Source: Carettochelys insculpta (lineage: Eukaryota > Chordata > Testudines > Carettochelyidae). Taken from it: 64,000 nucleotides of DNA. Shown here one piece after another: positions 1 through 12,355 of this stretch; position 1 is the stretch's first letter; each line of letters opens with the position of its first letter. A program made the position numbers and the translations under genes. Under the pieces are notes generated by a model that ran no database searches, had not been told where the DNA came from, and worked only from the letters and a program-made list of their open reading frames with translations. Location: the NCBI RefSeq assembly GCF_033958435.1, contig NC_134160.1:10589001-10653000 (forward strand). The letters run 5' to 3'.

Positions 1-98
1 CCCGAGGTAGCTGGTGCCGGCTGCTGTCAGAGACAGCGTACTGGAGTGGCTGGACTGTGGATCTGATTCTGTCTGTCATTCCTAATGCTCTGTACCAT

Positions 99-283
99 GG
101 GAAAGAACAAGAAGTCCTGTGGCACCTGATAGACTAACAGATATTTCGGAGCATAAGCCTTTGTGGGCAAAGACCTGCTTCGTCAGATGCATCTTATGCT
201 CCAAAATATTTGTTGCTCTGTGAGGTGCCACAGGACTTCTTGTTTTTGAAGATACAGACTAACACGGCTACCTCTCTCATACT
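99..283. mobile_element. Hairpin-forming interspersed repeat, copy 1
   Basis: The left arm (aacaagaagtcctgtggcac ... taacagatattt ... gcataag) is the inverted complement of the right arm (cttatgctcc ... gtgccacaggacttcttgtt). A tail follows (gaagatacagactaacacgg ... catact). A 9-base direct repeat, tgtaccatg, flanks it at 91-99 and 284-292. The family is familiar to me from turtle and other sauropsid sequence, but I cannot name it with confidence. Confidence 0.7.
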
Positions 284-292
284 TGTACCATG

Positions 293-3014
293 AGAGACAC
301 TGCAAGTACTTTGCTGGGTCACTTGAGACTCAGGTGTGTCTGTCAGGTCCGGTCCTTAGTGCTGGTTTCTCCGTGTGCTGTGAACATTTGTAGCTGGTGT
401 TTACGAAGAGGCTGATTGAGTTGTCTCAGCTATGCCACTGGGGGTCTCTCTGGTGGACTTTAAATAGTGCTGGGCTCTGCTCGCATGCTGTGACTTGGCC
501 ATCTGTGCCAGAGAGCTCATGGATCAAGGTGGGTGGTGTCTGTAGCAGATGGATAAAAGGAGTGAAAATCAGTTACGTTCACTCCCTAGAACAGAGTTTC
601 CCGATTTTAGCAGGCCACAGAACCCTTCTAAACTCGAAAGAATTTTGCAGAACCACTAGTCACCGCCTTTATATGGAGCTGAAAAAGGAGACCAAAATAA
701 GTAAGGCTAATCCTAAACAAATGTTAAACAAAGTCATGAGATCAGCATTTGGTTTAATTGGGCATATTTAAATAAAAAGTCCTGTTTAATGCGTACAAAA
801 GATTCAGTCACCCACGTGACCCACACTCCCTGAGAGTGAGTACGGGCATTTGCCGTGGTATATAACAGGCGAACGCACCACGGACTGACTGCGCGCGTGG
901 TGCTGAGCAGTAACATCATGGTCCCCACCCTCTGACTAAGCTGGCATTACACAGGGCCCCTTATCCTGGCAAACACAAATGAAAATGGTTCTTGATGAAA
1001 TTTAACAAATGCTTAAATATTAAGTGTTTCTTTTTTAAAATGGTAAATGTTTTAAAAATCATGAAATCGTGGTATTTTCTTGCAGAACTTTATTTTCACT
1101 TTATTTTCTGGGGGATCCCCTGTGGGAAACAGTGGCCTGGAGTGTGAGAAGTGAATGTGGCAATGCACTGACAGCCCTGGAGACCTTGACTTAGCTCTGT
1201 GCAGGCGGCAGCAGTAACTCAGCGACTCTGTCAGCCCCAGTCCGATGAAAGGGTGTTCAGATTGCCTGGGGTCCTTGTCCATCCTAACAGCCATTTGGAC
1301 CCGTGGTCTTGTGAAGGAATTGGGATGAGACCCACTGACTTGTGCCATGCAGGCACCTGAATGCTCTCAGACCAAGCTCGGCTGGATTTGAACAAGCATC
1401 CTAGGCTGGAAGGCTCCTTGGGGTATTACTGGATCCCTGAACCTTGGTAGGAAAGGCTGAAAAAAGGTGGGCAATCAGGCACTGCCAGAGTGGGTCAGAC
1501 TGTGGTCCTCCTAAGCCAGTCTCTTATCCACCAGCAGTTCAGGGGAACCTGCTGGTAACTATCAGAACCACAAGTACAAAGGTCAATTTCTCCCCTCATC
1601 AGACCTCACTCAGGTCTTCCACACACAGCCACCTCCACCAGCCACATTCCAACGCCCCATTCCCTACGGGGTCCCACTAGGCACAGGGCTCGCCGTGATG
1701 ACATGAGAGCGGGGAAGGAGGAGGCTTTCGTGGGTGCTTTACCTCTCATGGCACCTGCCAAATCACTGTCTGGCAGGACCAGCCTCTCACCAGTGCCGTG
1801 TTCCTCTCCTGGACGGCAGAACTATTCTGAGAGCTGTAGCCCACTTCTGCACCTCCACCACCTCCTGTGCATTGTAAGTGCCGGTCACTGGAACCCTGCA
1901 GCCCAGCTGGGTGAAAACACACCCGCCAGGCCTTTCCAGAACAGGCAGGTTTTGGAAGCGCTTAAGGCTGTTTGGTTTGGTTTAGGAAACTCCTCCTGCA
2001 TGGAGGATGAGGGATCACAGAGCCTTTCTCCAGAGGCCCAGGCAGTAGTTGCACTTCAGAAGCCTGGCTCGTAGCGCTCCAAGGCCCCTGGCTTTTTTGC
2101 AGACATTTCTGACCTAGTGGTTACAAGGGTGTTGGGTAAGGCTGGCAGGGTTTTGGGGAGCCCATGGGTGCAGCTTTCCCCAGTTCTCAGGGGTTCAGTG
2201 GCGAAGGGTTCTCGTAATCCTGTGTAGGATGCACCCGGCTCTGGGTTTTCAGGGGAGGGGGCTCACATCCTCAGGCGAGGCCTAACTGCAGTTTTACAGG
2301 ACTGTGATTCTGATCATGAGCTACTGGAGGATGCTGGGTGAGGCATCGGTATATGGGAAGGAAAGGGGCCAATGAACAAAGACCTTCCATCCCAACAGCT
2401 GTGGCTGGTTGAGGAGAGAGGACAGGAAAACCCATCCTTGTGTTCCTGATGTAAAGACCGTCCTGGGCTCTGCCTAGTGGGGGTGACCACTGATGGTGCC
2501 TAGGAATGCTGCCCACCTCCGCCCCATGCTGCTTTTTCTGCCTGTCCCAGTTGTTCAGCCAGCCCCTCAGCTGAATTCCCGTGTTCTCATGGGCTAGGAC
2601 AAGGGGTGGGAGCAGCTGGGAGAGCCACCTACAGGGAACGAAGGTGAGAAGCGATGGAGAATTTCTGCAATGTCTCTTCCTGGGTTCCTTCATCCTTCTG
2701 GGCTGATCACTCGGTAGGGCAGTTTATTCAGCTGAACCTGTTCACTGGAGCATGGGAGGATGTCCGGGAAGTGGCTCTGTTCTCCTGCTGGCGCTAGACA
2801 CAGGCCATTCACCATTACCCACTGTGCTCCGGGGAAGACATCCTGCTTGGCCAGCTATAGCTGTCCTGTATGGGAACTGTATCAGGGTCCCACTGATCAA
2901 AGACCTGTTCTAGCACCTGCAGTTGTGCTGAAGGTCTGGAGCTGGCCTGGTGTGGCACTTATTCCTGGCCCTTCTCCGGGGATCCCCACATCCAGCTCTG
3001 CTGGGACACGTCTC
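293..3014. other. No gene recognised
   Basis: Short scattered frames only, with no domain, splice pattern or conserved motif. The block at 600-790 is A/T-richer and may be an old repeat. Confidence 0.6.
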
Positions 3015-3024
3015 TCCTGACCTA

Positions 3025-3220
3025 TGAGAACAACAAGAAGTCCTGTGGCACCCTATAGACTAACAGATATTTAAGCTTTCGTGGGCAAAAGAAGTAACTC
3101 ATCAGAAGCAGGACTTTGCCCAAGAAAGCTTTGCTCCCAAATATCTGTTAATCTATCAGGTGCCACAGGACTTCTTGTTGTTCTCGAAGATACAGACTAA
3201 CACGGCTCCCTCTCTGATAC
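3025..3220. mobile_element. Hairpin-forming interspersed repeat, copy 2
   Basis: The structure matches copy 1, with longer arms: aacaacaagaagtcctgtgg to agctttcgtgggcaaa, a loop of about 25 bases, and the reverse complement, then the tail gatacagactaacacggctc ... gata. The decamer tcctgaccta flanks it at 3015-3024 and 3221-3230, consistent with a target-site duplication. Confidence 0.72.
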
Positions 3221-3230
3221 TCCTGACCTA

Positions 3231-5990
3231 GTTCAGTCGTGGGTAGAGACTTTTTGTGATATGAATTCAATACTCTGGGGACTGAGCTGAGTCCCTCAAA
3301 CTCATGTCACTTGTGTCCTCGGTAACTTTTCCAAGCCGGCCGTCAGGGAAGCAAAGCCCGTGGGTTAGACCCTGACCCTGTCAGCCTTTTGTGCGGGGGC
3401 CTTTTTAAAAGCTCCCCTCAGTGCCCACTGCCAGATCAGGCGCAAGAGGGCTGTGCGTGGCAGTGTTGAGCCGGGAGAGGAAGCCGTCGTTGTGACTTGG
3501 GGGCCGACAGCTGGCCTGATTACATGCCCATCTCTGTGAGGCTCTGGTCGGCCGTGTGTGACTGGTGCCTGGTCCCCATGTTCGTGTCACTCCCACCCGC
3601 TCGGTTCCATCGGATCGGTGCTTCTCCAGAGAAGCGCTGCTGTTGCCCTGGCAACTAGCTTACAGGAGATGCAGCTGGGAAACAGACTCTGGCGGGGCTG
3701 GTCTGGTGGGAACCTCTCTCTGACAGCTGTAACCTGCCAGGGGGCTGGTCCGTACCACCCCCTGGACGTTGGCGCCTGGGCTTTGATTGGGCGTGACGGG
3801 CTTTGGGGAGAGGCAGCGAGCGAGCCTGGATCTCTACTCCTCAGCCAGCCGGCGTTGCCAAGCCCAGGCTGTTCAGTGGCCTCTGCAGCCTGAGTCTGAG
3901 TGATTCTGTCTTAGCGGGCGAGGGGCCACATCACCGAACTGCCTCCCATTAGCACCTACTGGCCCCGTTGTTGGGCACTTCAGCCCAGGGGCACAAGGCT
4001 GGCAGGGGCCGGGGTCGGTGGCTCTGCTCCCCTCCCACTGGAGCGCCCTCTGGCTCAGACCCAGGTGCACTGGCAGTCCTGTCCCTGCGCCGGCTGCTCT
4101 CTGGATAGAGCACCTCAGTCCCCTGCACCTGGCACCAGCGTGTGATCCTGAGCAGCTCTGCACCAGCGCAGGACAGAGGAGGAGCAAGTGGCTGATGTCT
4201 CAGCAGTGGACGCCTCCGGTCCAGCTGTAGCTCAGCTGTCAAGCAACTTGCAGCAGTCCCTGGTCTACTTGGGGGGCAAACCTGGGGTGCGTTCGTTCAC
4301 ATAGAGGCAGCTGGGGGGTTGGCTTCCATAGTCACCAGGGCCCCTGCTCCCCACCACCAGCGTGATGGTTGGAGAAAGCCCCTTCAAATAAAGCAGGCTG
4401 GGTCTGTTGTCTGCCCCTGTCCCGCCTCCTGGTGGGGGAAGATCCCAAGGACTGGGAATATATTACTTTCCTCTGTGTCTGTATTGATTCAGCGTGAGGC
4501 ACTCTGCAGTCCCCAGCATGGAGCTGGGAATGCTGAGCCACGCTCCAGGGCTCTGTAGTTAGGATCACAGAATCACAGGGTGAGAAGGTTCTGCAGGGGG
4601 CTGAGAGGCAGGATTTGTCATGTCTAAGCCATCCAAGACAGGCGGCTACCCTCTGTGGGGGTGACAGCCTGGCTGGGCCCTGGGCAGGGTGAGGGGGCAG
4701 CTCTGCACTCCTGGAAGGGTCAGGACCTCGGGCAGCTGGGGTGGGGCTGGGAGTGTGCCCCCTCCCTACCCTGGCTAGCCCTTTGCACTGCCCGGAGCGT
4801 ATTGTGGGGATTTAAAAGGCTCCAGCCACCAGCATTGCCACAGTAGCAGTGGAGGTGGCTGGGAGCCTCGGGCTGTTTTGATCTGATGGGCCCCAGAGCA
4901 GCTGCCCTCTTCCCCCTGCCCGGCCCCTGTTGGTGGGGCTGGCTACCCTGGGTAAGCGTCAGCCATTCAAGGCACTGAGGCTGAAGTTTCCAGAAGTGGC
5001 TGCTCCTTTCGGGTTTACTCCCCACGTCTCTCCGAGGACAGCGGTGACGGGCAGATGGTCCATCCAGCTTCGGGCGGGTCGAGAGGGGTGACGCCCCCAT
5101 GTGTGCAGAGCTCCCTGATGGCGCTAGAAGCCCAGCGGCTGCTGGTAGCAGAGAGGCCGTTGAGTCGCCAGCAGCGTTCCAGCCCAGGGGCTCTCAGCAG
5201 GAGAACCCGGCGGGGCTGGAGACAGAGGGGGCGAGCGAGAGTGTTCCCGTGACCAAGGCGTCGTGTGTGCGCAGTGGTTGATATGGTCTGGTGGCTCGCC
5301 CGTCGCACACGCCTTGGGAAAAGGCGATTGACTCCTGGGAAGAAGTATCTGCGTCCTGCTCCTGGACTGTGATCTGCAGCCCAGTGAGGTGAGTGAAAAG
5401 ACTCCTGCTGATGCTGTTGGGTTAGGATCAGACCCCCACGTTGTGATCCTCTGTGGCATGTCCCGGGTCTCCAGTGTGTCTCTGCAGCCCCTGGCACTGG
5501 GGGTCTCTGGTTCTGGCTGGAGCCTTTGTGCACCACTGCATCATTAAACAAAATAAGTGCCACAATCTCAAATGCACGGCGGAGTCAGGAAACAGAACTT
5601 CCTTTGTAGGTTCTGTGCTCCATTTATCTACCAAAGAAGTTAACACCAGCCCCCAGCCCTGCGTGGGGACTTGGTTTCTCTGCTGTGTGCAGCCAGGGAG
5701 GAGGAGCAGGGTGCAAAAGGACTGGAGACCCTCACCGGCGTTGGTCTGATGCTTAAGCACGGGCCAGCCCGAGTAATCCTCGCTGTGGGATGTCCAAGGC
5801 CAGGCAGTGAGCCAGTGGGGGAGGTGGGAGTGGAATCCTTTTTACTGGAGAATGTGAGGCTGCAGCTTTCTCCTGGAATGTTTCTTCTAAGTGGCCTAAT
5901 GTCTGGGCAGAAACCTGCTGGAGCTGCTTCTTCCTACGTGGACCTGCAGATGCTCCCACAGTGGCTGAAAAACATGACAAAGGGGCTAAG
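3231..5990. other. No gene recognised
   Basis: GC-rich sequence with overlapping frames on both strands, none with a recognisable product. A MIR-like scrap lies near 5,790-5,850. I looked for the missing LRR N-cap exon of the TPBG-like gene (CPxxC followed by LRRs) and did not find it. Confidence 0.6.
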
Positions 5991-6960
5991 GCAGGGGTCG
6001 GCAAGCCCAGCACCTGTGCCACCCTTGGCTCTGGCCCTGCCCTTCTCCCCCATGAAGCATTGGAGGGGGCAGGGCCACAGAGCCAATGGCAGAGCCCTGC
6101 CATGGGCCAGAGCTGGGGCCCCTGCCGGAGTGTGGGGCCCAGGGCTGGGGCTGGAGCCCTGCTGTGGAGTCCCCGCCGTGGCATAGGGCTGAAGCCATAG
6201 CCAAAGCCGAAGCCAGAGCGTGGGGCCAGCCTGGAGTGCTGGGCCCCTGCCAAGGAGTCCCTGCACCTCCACAGCACAGGGCTGGAGTCCCCAGCCAGGG
6301 CCCCCACTGGGGCTGAAGTGCAGAGTCCCTGCCACAGCATCCCTGTTGTGGCATGGGGCTAGGCTGGGAGCCCACAGGGCCGGGCCCACACCAGGGCATG
6401 GGCCCTGGCCCAGAGGACAGGGCCCCCGCCGGAACATGGGTCCATATTCTCAGGAGCACAGGACCCATCCGGAACAAGGGGCCGTATTCCCAGGAGCACA
6501 GGACCCATCCGGAACAAGGGGCCGTATTCCCAGGAGCACAGGACCCATCCGGAACATGGGGCCTTATTCCCAGGAGCGCGGGGCCCAGCTGGAACAAGGG
6601 GCCGTATTCCCAGGAGCATGGGGCTGAGCCAGAACACGGGCCGTATTGCCAGGGGCGCGGGGCCCAGACAGAACATGGGGCCATATTCCCAGGAGCACGG
6701 GGCCCAGCCAGAACACGGGACCGTATTCCCAGGAGCGCAGGGCCCAGCCAGAACACGGGACCGTATTCCCAGGAGCGCGGGGCCCAGCTGGAACATGGAG
6801 CCATATTCCCAGGAGTGCCAGGCCCAGCCAGAACATGGGTCCGTATTCCCAGGAGCAAGGGGCCCAGCCAGACTTTTAAAAAGTATCACCGGCACTCAGA
6901 CTGCACACAGAGGGTCAAACTTCAGCTCTCCGCCTCGGAAAGGTTGTGCCATCGTTACAC
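5991..6960. repeat. Repeat region enclosing a 40-bp minisatellite
   Basis: The left part begins caggggtcggcaag, which resembles the end of hAT-type elements. At 6421-6872 a 40-base unit (ending cgtattcccaggagcacagg) is repeated about 11 times. Long stop-free frames on both strands come from the repeat and are not genes: the unit length is not a multiple of three and the frames have no domain or splice support. Confidence 0.75.
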
Positions 6961-7011
6961 AGTTTAGTATTCAGAGGGTGGTCAAACCCCGTCCTGGATG
7001 AAATGGGGGAT

Positions 7012-7182
7012 CTCTACACTGCCAAGCAGCTGTTTAATTGCAGTCTGGGACCTCTACCTTGCAGGGGCCTAGAACCCAGGCTTCAGCCTGAGCCTGACTG
7101 TCTACACCACAGTTAAAGAGCCCCGTAGCCCAAGTCACCGGGCATTGCCCAGCTGCAGCTATCTAATGGCAGCGTAGCTGCA
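7012..7182. mobile_element. Palindromic MITE-like element
   Basis: The segment has two related inverted halves (tctacactgccaagcagctgtttaattgcag on the left; ccacagttaaagagccccgtagcc and ctatctaatggcagcgtag on the right). I recall this pattern as common in turtle genomes. The superfamily is not clear from this one decayed copy. Confidence 0.55.
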
Positions 7183-9082
7183 CCCTCCTGTGCGTCTTGC
7201 TATGGGTTTCAGTCGGAGCTGGCCTGGATCGGGCCCTGATGTCCAGCGTGTAGCTTATCCTTCTGTCCCATCCACTGCACAAGCTGTGGAGCGTCTTGGC
7301 TGTTGGGGCGGAGAGGCCCGAACCTGCTGCTGTTGTCCGTGGGAGGAGGAGAGGCACGTACCTCACAGCTCACCTTCCCTCTGCCTTGCGTCTGGGTTCT
7401 CTAAAAACAGCTCCTCTTAATAAGGGAAAAGTCACCTTCCGGCCCGGGGGCTCGCAGTGCCTGGCAGACAGCAGGCAGGTCGCGCTCCCAAGGGGCTGAA
7501 AACAGGCTCTTCACCCCTCCAAAATCCACGTGCTGCTGGGAAACACCCCAAACTATTCTTCTGCCACCCCCGGAATGGGTCGGACTCAGACCTTACAGTG
7601 AGGTCCCGCAGGGGGAAGTCAGTGGAGCTAGATGGGGTAAAATCAGCATCGGGTCACTTAATTTCCAAGAGAAGCAGGTTTGACTGCAGGTATCAGGGCA
7701 GGGAAGTGTGGGGCTCGGGGTGTGGGCTGGCAGGTGTTGGGGTGAGGGCCTGGGGGGATCAGGGCAGGGGGCTGGGGTGGGCAGGTGTTGGGGGCAGGGA
7801 AGCTCAGGGCAGGGGGCTGTGACTGCAGGTGTCGGGCAGGGGAGCAGGTGAGCGCTTAGGTACGTTCAAACACAGATTCTAGGACCGGCATTTCTCACAG
7901 CACTGCACAGGGCAGCCCCGTTTCCGAGTGGTCATTTCCAGCCTGTTGCACTGCCAGCTTTGCCCTTGGCCAGTACGGAGCAATCTGCCAGGCCTCAGGC
8001 AGGGCTGGAGCCTGGACCATCAGGCCTTGAAAAGGAAATGTTAGTCCTGAGCCTGTCCTGACACCTCTGTGCTCCTCCTGCCTTCCCACCTGGGTCTGAG
8101 ACCCACGGCTCCTGCTCCCCATTAACAATCCCCGAGCCCCAGGAACGAGGTCTGTTCCCTGTGCCTCGAGAGGCCAGAACCTGGGCCTGACTTTCCAGTA
8201 GGCTCCTGATTCACACCCAGCCAAAGGAGAAGAGGAGTGGCCCAGCCCGTCCGTCTTTATGGTCTGGAACCAGCATTGTCCAAGGCACGTCCCACATCCA
8301 CGTGAAAGATCCCCAGGGGATCAGTACATCCCCAGTGTCACAGGAATGTTACAGGCTTCCAGCCAGCCCCTTTGTGGGGCGAACCAGGCCCTGCCCAAGT
8401 TGGGCACTGAGCACCCTCAATGCTCATAGAAGTCAGCGGGAACTGCGGATATTCAGCAGTTTGCAGGATCGGGCCCTTGTTTAGCCCAGCTTTAGGCAGA
8501 AATAATTCCTGCTCCAGACCCCTAAGTGGCATTTCCCCGCTGCTTCTGTCTGCTAGGAATAAACAGGGCACAAAAGGGCCTCTGGGCCCTGCCGGGTCCC
8601 TTTGTCACTTGTGGGAGGAATGAAGAGGAGGCTCTGGAGTTAATTGCTTTGTGGGAGGTGGCTGACTCCGGCAGCTCCTCCGGGACCTCTTTCCACCCAC
8701 AGACGTGCAGGTTGGAAAGGAGCAGGCTGCATCTGACAGGGGAATGTGCCTTCGGCAGGTGTGATTACAGTTCGGCTGCTCTTAAAGGCACAGCGGCAGC
8801 TTCCAGAGTAGGACCAAGACATTCTGTGGTGGTGTCAGGCCCTCTGACGGTTTGGGTGGGAATTTGAGGGGCGGATAAAGGGCGAATCGCCCGGAAGCTC
8901 AGTGATCTAGAAGGACCCAGTGCCCCCGGCCCATTAAATTGCTACTAGAGTGCACTCAGGGCCGCTCCGAGGGACGGGAATGGGCGGGGGGTGCTGTGGC
9001 CCAGGTAGTGCTGGGGGCTGGTTGCCCCTAGCCCGACCTCCTCTGCCCGAGGTGTGGTGCAGGCTCCCTCTGCCCATTCAGA
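7183..9082. other. No gene recognised
   Basis: Nothing supportable apart from a degenerate G-rich tandem region at about 7,690-7,850 (gggcagggggctggggtg). Confidence 0.6.
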
Positions 9083-9350
9083 ACCAGAGAATCCTAGAAC
9101 ACTCCAACGGAAAGGGACCTCAAGAGGTCATCGAGTTCAGCCCCCTGCCCTCACGGTGGGACCACGCGCTGTCCAGACCATCCCTGATAGGTGTCTGTCT
9201 AACCCGCTCTTAAATATCTCCAGTGATGGAGATTCCACAGCCTCCCTGGCCAATTTATTCCAGTGTTTAACCAGCCTGACAGGAGGTTTGTCCTAACGTC
9301 CGACCTAAACCTCCCTTGCTGCAGTTAAGCCCATTGCTCCTTGTACTAAA
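9083..9350 (-). mobile_element. CR1 LINE 3' end, reverse orientation
   Basis: The plus strand shows the reverse complement of the CR1 tail: agaatcctagaacactcc, then gggacctcaagaggtcatc, then the segment about small blocks of conserved CR1 3' coding sequence ending near cccattgctccttgta. It lies upstream of the TPBG-like exon, perhaps in its intron. Confidence 0.88.
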
Positions 9351-9429
9351 GAGCCCAGGGCCCCATTGAGGCTGTTGGCCTGGCTGGGTGCTGTTCGTTC
9401 CACATTACTCAAACTGTAAACTCGTTTCC

Positions 9430-9545
9430 TGTTTTACAAATGGGGAAGCTGAGGCCCAGAGGAGTGACTTGACTTGTCCCAGGCCAGACAGTGAGTCAGT
9501 GGCAGTGGTGGGATTGGAACACTTTTTACTGAAGAATCTGCGGGC
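9430..9545 (+). repeat. MIR/CORE-SINE-like remnant
   Basis: It contains the SINE-type run aaatggggaagctgaggccc, then tgacttgtcccaggccagacagtgag and gtggtgggattggaac. A similar but shorter remnant lies at 5790-5850, and another at about 61,985-62,055. These are old and diverged. Confidence 0.5.
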
Positions 9546-10206
9546 TGGGCACACACCTGACCTGATTCACAGAAGGTCTCCAGAAGGAGAACCAGTTTGC
9601 ACATTTCCCAAGATCTACATAGCTGCAGCTGGAATTGTCCCCTTTGAGAGTCAGATGTTCGTGGAGAAAGGAAAAGATGCAAAGGTCCATGTGTGCCCTG
9701 GCACACAGGAGTCCTAGCGTTGGTACTCGAGAGCACGATGGCTCCTCTTAGGGGAGAGACCGCCAGATTGTCTCTCGGCCTTCTACCCAATGGTTGGAAG
9801 AGCGTCAAAAGGCCATGTCCTCTGGGCCCAGCGCTCTGGTTAAATGCAAAGGGATTGTTAGTGCAGGTGAGCGGTGCTGTTTGCCTTCCCTACAGGCTGA
9901 AACCCTCCATTTCCCACAGCAGAGCAACATGGGTCTCAGCCCCACAACCCTCCTTCCTGTTGCTTCACCAGCTTGATGGAGCAGGGGAACGCCCCTAGAG
10001 GTGCAAAAAGAGTCCATGCCCCATTCACACCTAGCAAGTGGACTGAGACCCAGCAAACTCACTGCATACAGACATTGACTGGTCATTGGGAGGTAATGGC
10101 TGTACAGCTGGGTGAGAAGGGTGACCTAGAAAAGGCCCCCGTCTCTTTCTGTTGGGTCTATTGGGATAGTCGTCATGAGTGTGATCCTTTCTCTCTTCCA
10201 CCCTAG

Positions 10207-11044
10207 GATCAGCACTGTGGAGTCGCAAACCTTCTCTGCTCTCCCCAGCCTGCGTTACCTGGACTTGAGCAATAACCGGTTGGCCACCATCCACCCCAAT
10301 GCTTTCAACTCCAGGAACAACTCCATCTGGGAGCTGAACCTGAGCCACACACTCTACAACTCCTCTACCATCAGGCCCGTGGCAGCTGCTATAGCCCAGG
10401 GCGGCTTTCGGAACCTCTCCAGACTGGTCCTGGCCAACAATGAGCTCCTTTACCTGCCGCTGGGCATGTTCTCCAGCCTCTCCAGCCTCAGGCACCTGGA
10501 CTTGAGGAACAACTCCCTGGTGGACATCAAGAACGCCACCTTTGTGGGCCTCAACCTTGAGTACCTGGACTTGACCATGAATGCCCTCAAGACCCTGCGG
10601 CTCGAGGCGCTGGCTGAACTGGGGAGGCAGCTGCACCTCCGCCTTTTCCTGAGGGACAATCCTTTCACGTGCGACTGCGACATTGAGGACCTGGTGAGCT
10701 GGCTGAATCAGAGCCACCAGGTGGCCGATGTGGAGAAGCTGGCCTGTGTCTTCCCCCGAGACCTCCAGAACACATCTCTGATGGACCTAGCCGGGGTAGA
10801 GCTGGGATGCCACTCCAGTCAGCACAGCAAGAACACTCTGCAGACCTCCTACGTCTTCCTGGGCATCGTTCTGGGCATCATCGGCATGGTCTTCCTCTTC
10901 GTGCTCTACCTGAACCGCAGGGGCATCAAGATGTGGGTGAACAGCACACGGGATGCCTGCCGCAACTTCATGGAGGAATATCACTATCGCTACGAGATTG
11001 ATTCCGACCCCCGTGTCACCCAGGTCTCCACCTTGGACATATGA
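10207..11044 (+). CDS. TPBG/5T4-like leucine-rich-repeat membrane glycoprotein, terminal coding exon (5' part missing)
   Basis: A pyrimidine-rich acceptor ending in CTAG at 10205-10206 opens an exon whose first base completes a split codon. It encodes about 278 residues and stops with TGA at 11042-11044. In order: leucine-rich repeats (YLDLSNNRL, LVLANNEL, HLDLRNNSL, YLDLTMNAL), a cysteine-capped C-terminal LRR flank (NPFTCDCD with further Cys before the membrane), one hydrophobic segment (YVFLGIVLGIIGMVFLFVLY) and a short tail. The tail motif YHYRYEIDSDPR matches the TPBG family closely. Several N-glycosylation sequons are present (NLS, NSS, NAT, NQS, NTS). The protein ends LDI, a class II-type PDZ ligand. 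TPBG proteins are surface proteins reported to dampen Wnt/beta-catenin signalling. The signal peptide, LRR N-cap and first repeats must lie in an upstream exon that I could not find. Family assignment is firm; the paralogue (TPBG, TPBGL or another) is not. Confidence 0.87.
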
Positions 11045-11504
11045 CCGTGTTGCTCTCAGGAGCTGATGTATGGCTTTCTGGGTGGCTTTGTGAGCTTCCT
11101 GGGGCGGCCTGGCGCTGCCCGTCTCCAGAACCAGCTCATCTGTTTGGTTACGCTCCTTGAAATGGAGCGGGAACTTTTTTATCTTGTTGAAGGGACCTTG
11201 CTGGGGGCGGGAGGGCCGCAAGCTCTCCCTGCATGGTCTGTCTCTTGCATGGTCTTATTAGCCCTAGGGAAACCCCTCTGGCAGTGGGACTTGGTGTTGC
11301 CCTGATCTCTTTTTGAGCATTATAAAGGGGGCTTCTGCCTCCTGTTGGCTGTAAGCTTCCATCTGGGTGTTTTCGGGGTAGGACACAGGGAGCTCCTGTA
11401 GTGGGAGCACAAGAACTGCCCCATGGACCGACCCACTGGCTCTCTTAACCTGGTACCCCCCCAGCCTACTACAGCCTCAATGCAGCCATCTGATATAAAG
11501 CAAT

Positions 11505-11510
11505 AATAAA
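11505..11510 (+). terminator. Candidate poly(A) signal of the TPBG-like gene
   Basis: AATAAA lies about 460 bases after the stop codon and would give a short 3' UTR. A second AATAAA at 12356-12361 is followed by a GT-rich stretch and is an equally good end, giving a UTR of about 1.3 kb. The sequence alone does not decide between them. Confidence 0.45.
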
Positions 11511-12355
11511 CCTTACAGGCATGTGGGAAATTCCCTCCTAGCCCCAGCGGATATCAGTCTATGCCCTGAGCATGTGGCCCAAAAGTGCCGGGAATGGTTA
11601 GTCTAGGCTGGCGTTCATCGCTGCCAGAGGAAGGAAGGAACTGTGAAAAGCTCGGGGGCCCCAGGCCAGTGGTGATGGGACAGCAGGATTTCACGAGCCC
11701 CCTTGGATGAAAGCCACAGGGGATGGAGATGCAGGCAGCTTTCTGAGATGATGGCTGAATCCTGGGTCCGGCAGCCAATCCCTTCTCTCACAGGTGACCT
11801 GCCGGGCTGGGTCGGGGGCGGGATTCCTGCTTAGATAGAAAGTTTGATATGGGGTTCCTTTAAGGGTTTTATTACTGTAAATATTGTAAAGCAGAGGACT
11901 GGGCAGGTGGGGGAGGCGGGATTTTATTTTTCTCAGTGCACTGAGCACACACAATAACCGCTGGCAAATCTCTGTCACAGCTTGTAAATGCTAGAGCAGC
12001 CTCGCTGCACTCAGGGTCACAAAGCCCAACTGACTTAGGAGCCTAATCACACATTCAGAAGGGATTTAGGCACTCAGGAGTCCTTGTCCGTCGGCCATCG
12101 GTGCCCTTGGACTGGTGCGTAACAGGCAGCTTGGTGTGGGGCTGTGAGTGCACCAGTGCCCCCATAGCCTAACAGCTCTGGGGCCGCCCATGCAAAAGAC
12201 AGCCCCCGAAAATGCTGGGCCTCCCCTCGGCTGTCCCTGTGGGTGTCACAGCACTCGCTGTGAGTCTGCCCGTCGGCGCCGAGCAGTGTGGCAGCTGATC
12301 CCCACCCGAGCGGGGAGAACCTGCTTCGCTTTGGGTTTGTTGCCCAGTTGAGGCC

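Noticed and set aside
5986..6967. Long frames on both strands (up to 290 codons)
   Set aside because: They are translations of the 40-bp minisatellite and adjacent repeat; open in several frames at once.
1..10206. Search for TMEM222 or WDTC1, which I recall near SYTL1 in human
   Set aside because: No frame on either strand matches either protein; the left neighbour here is a TPBG-like gene instead.
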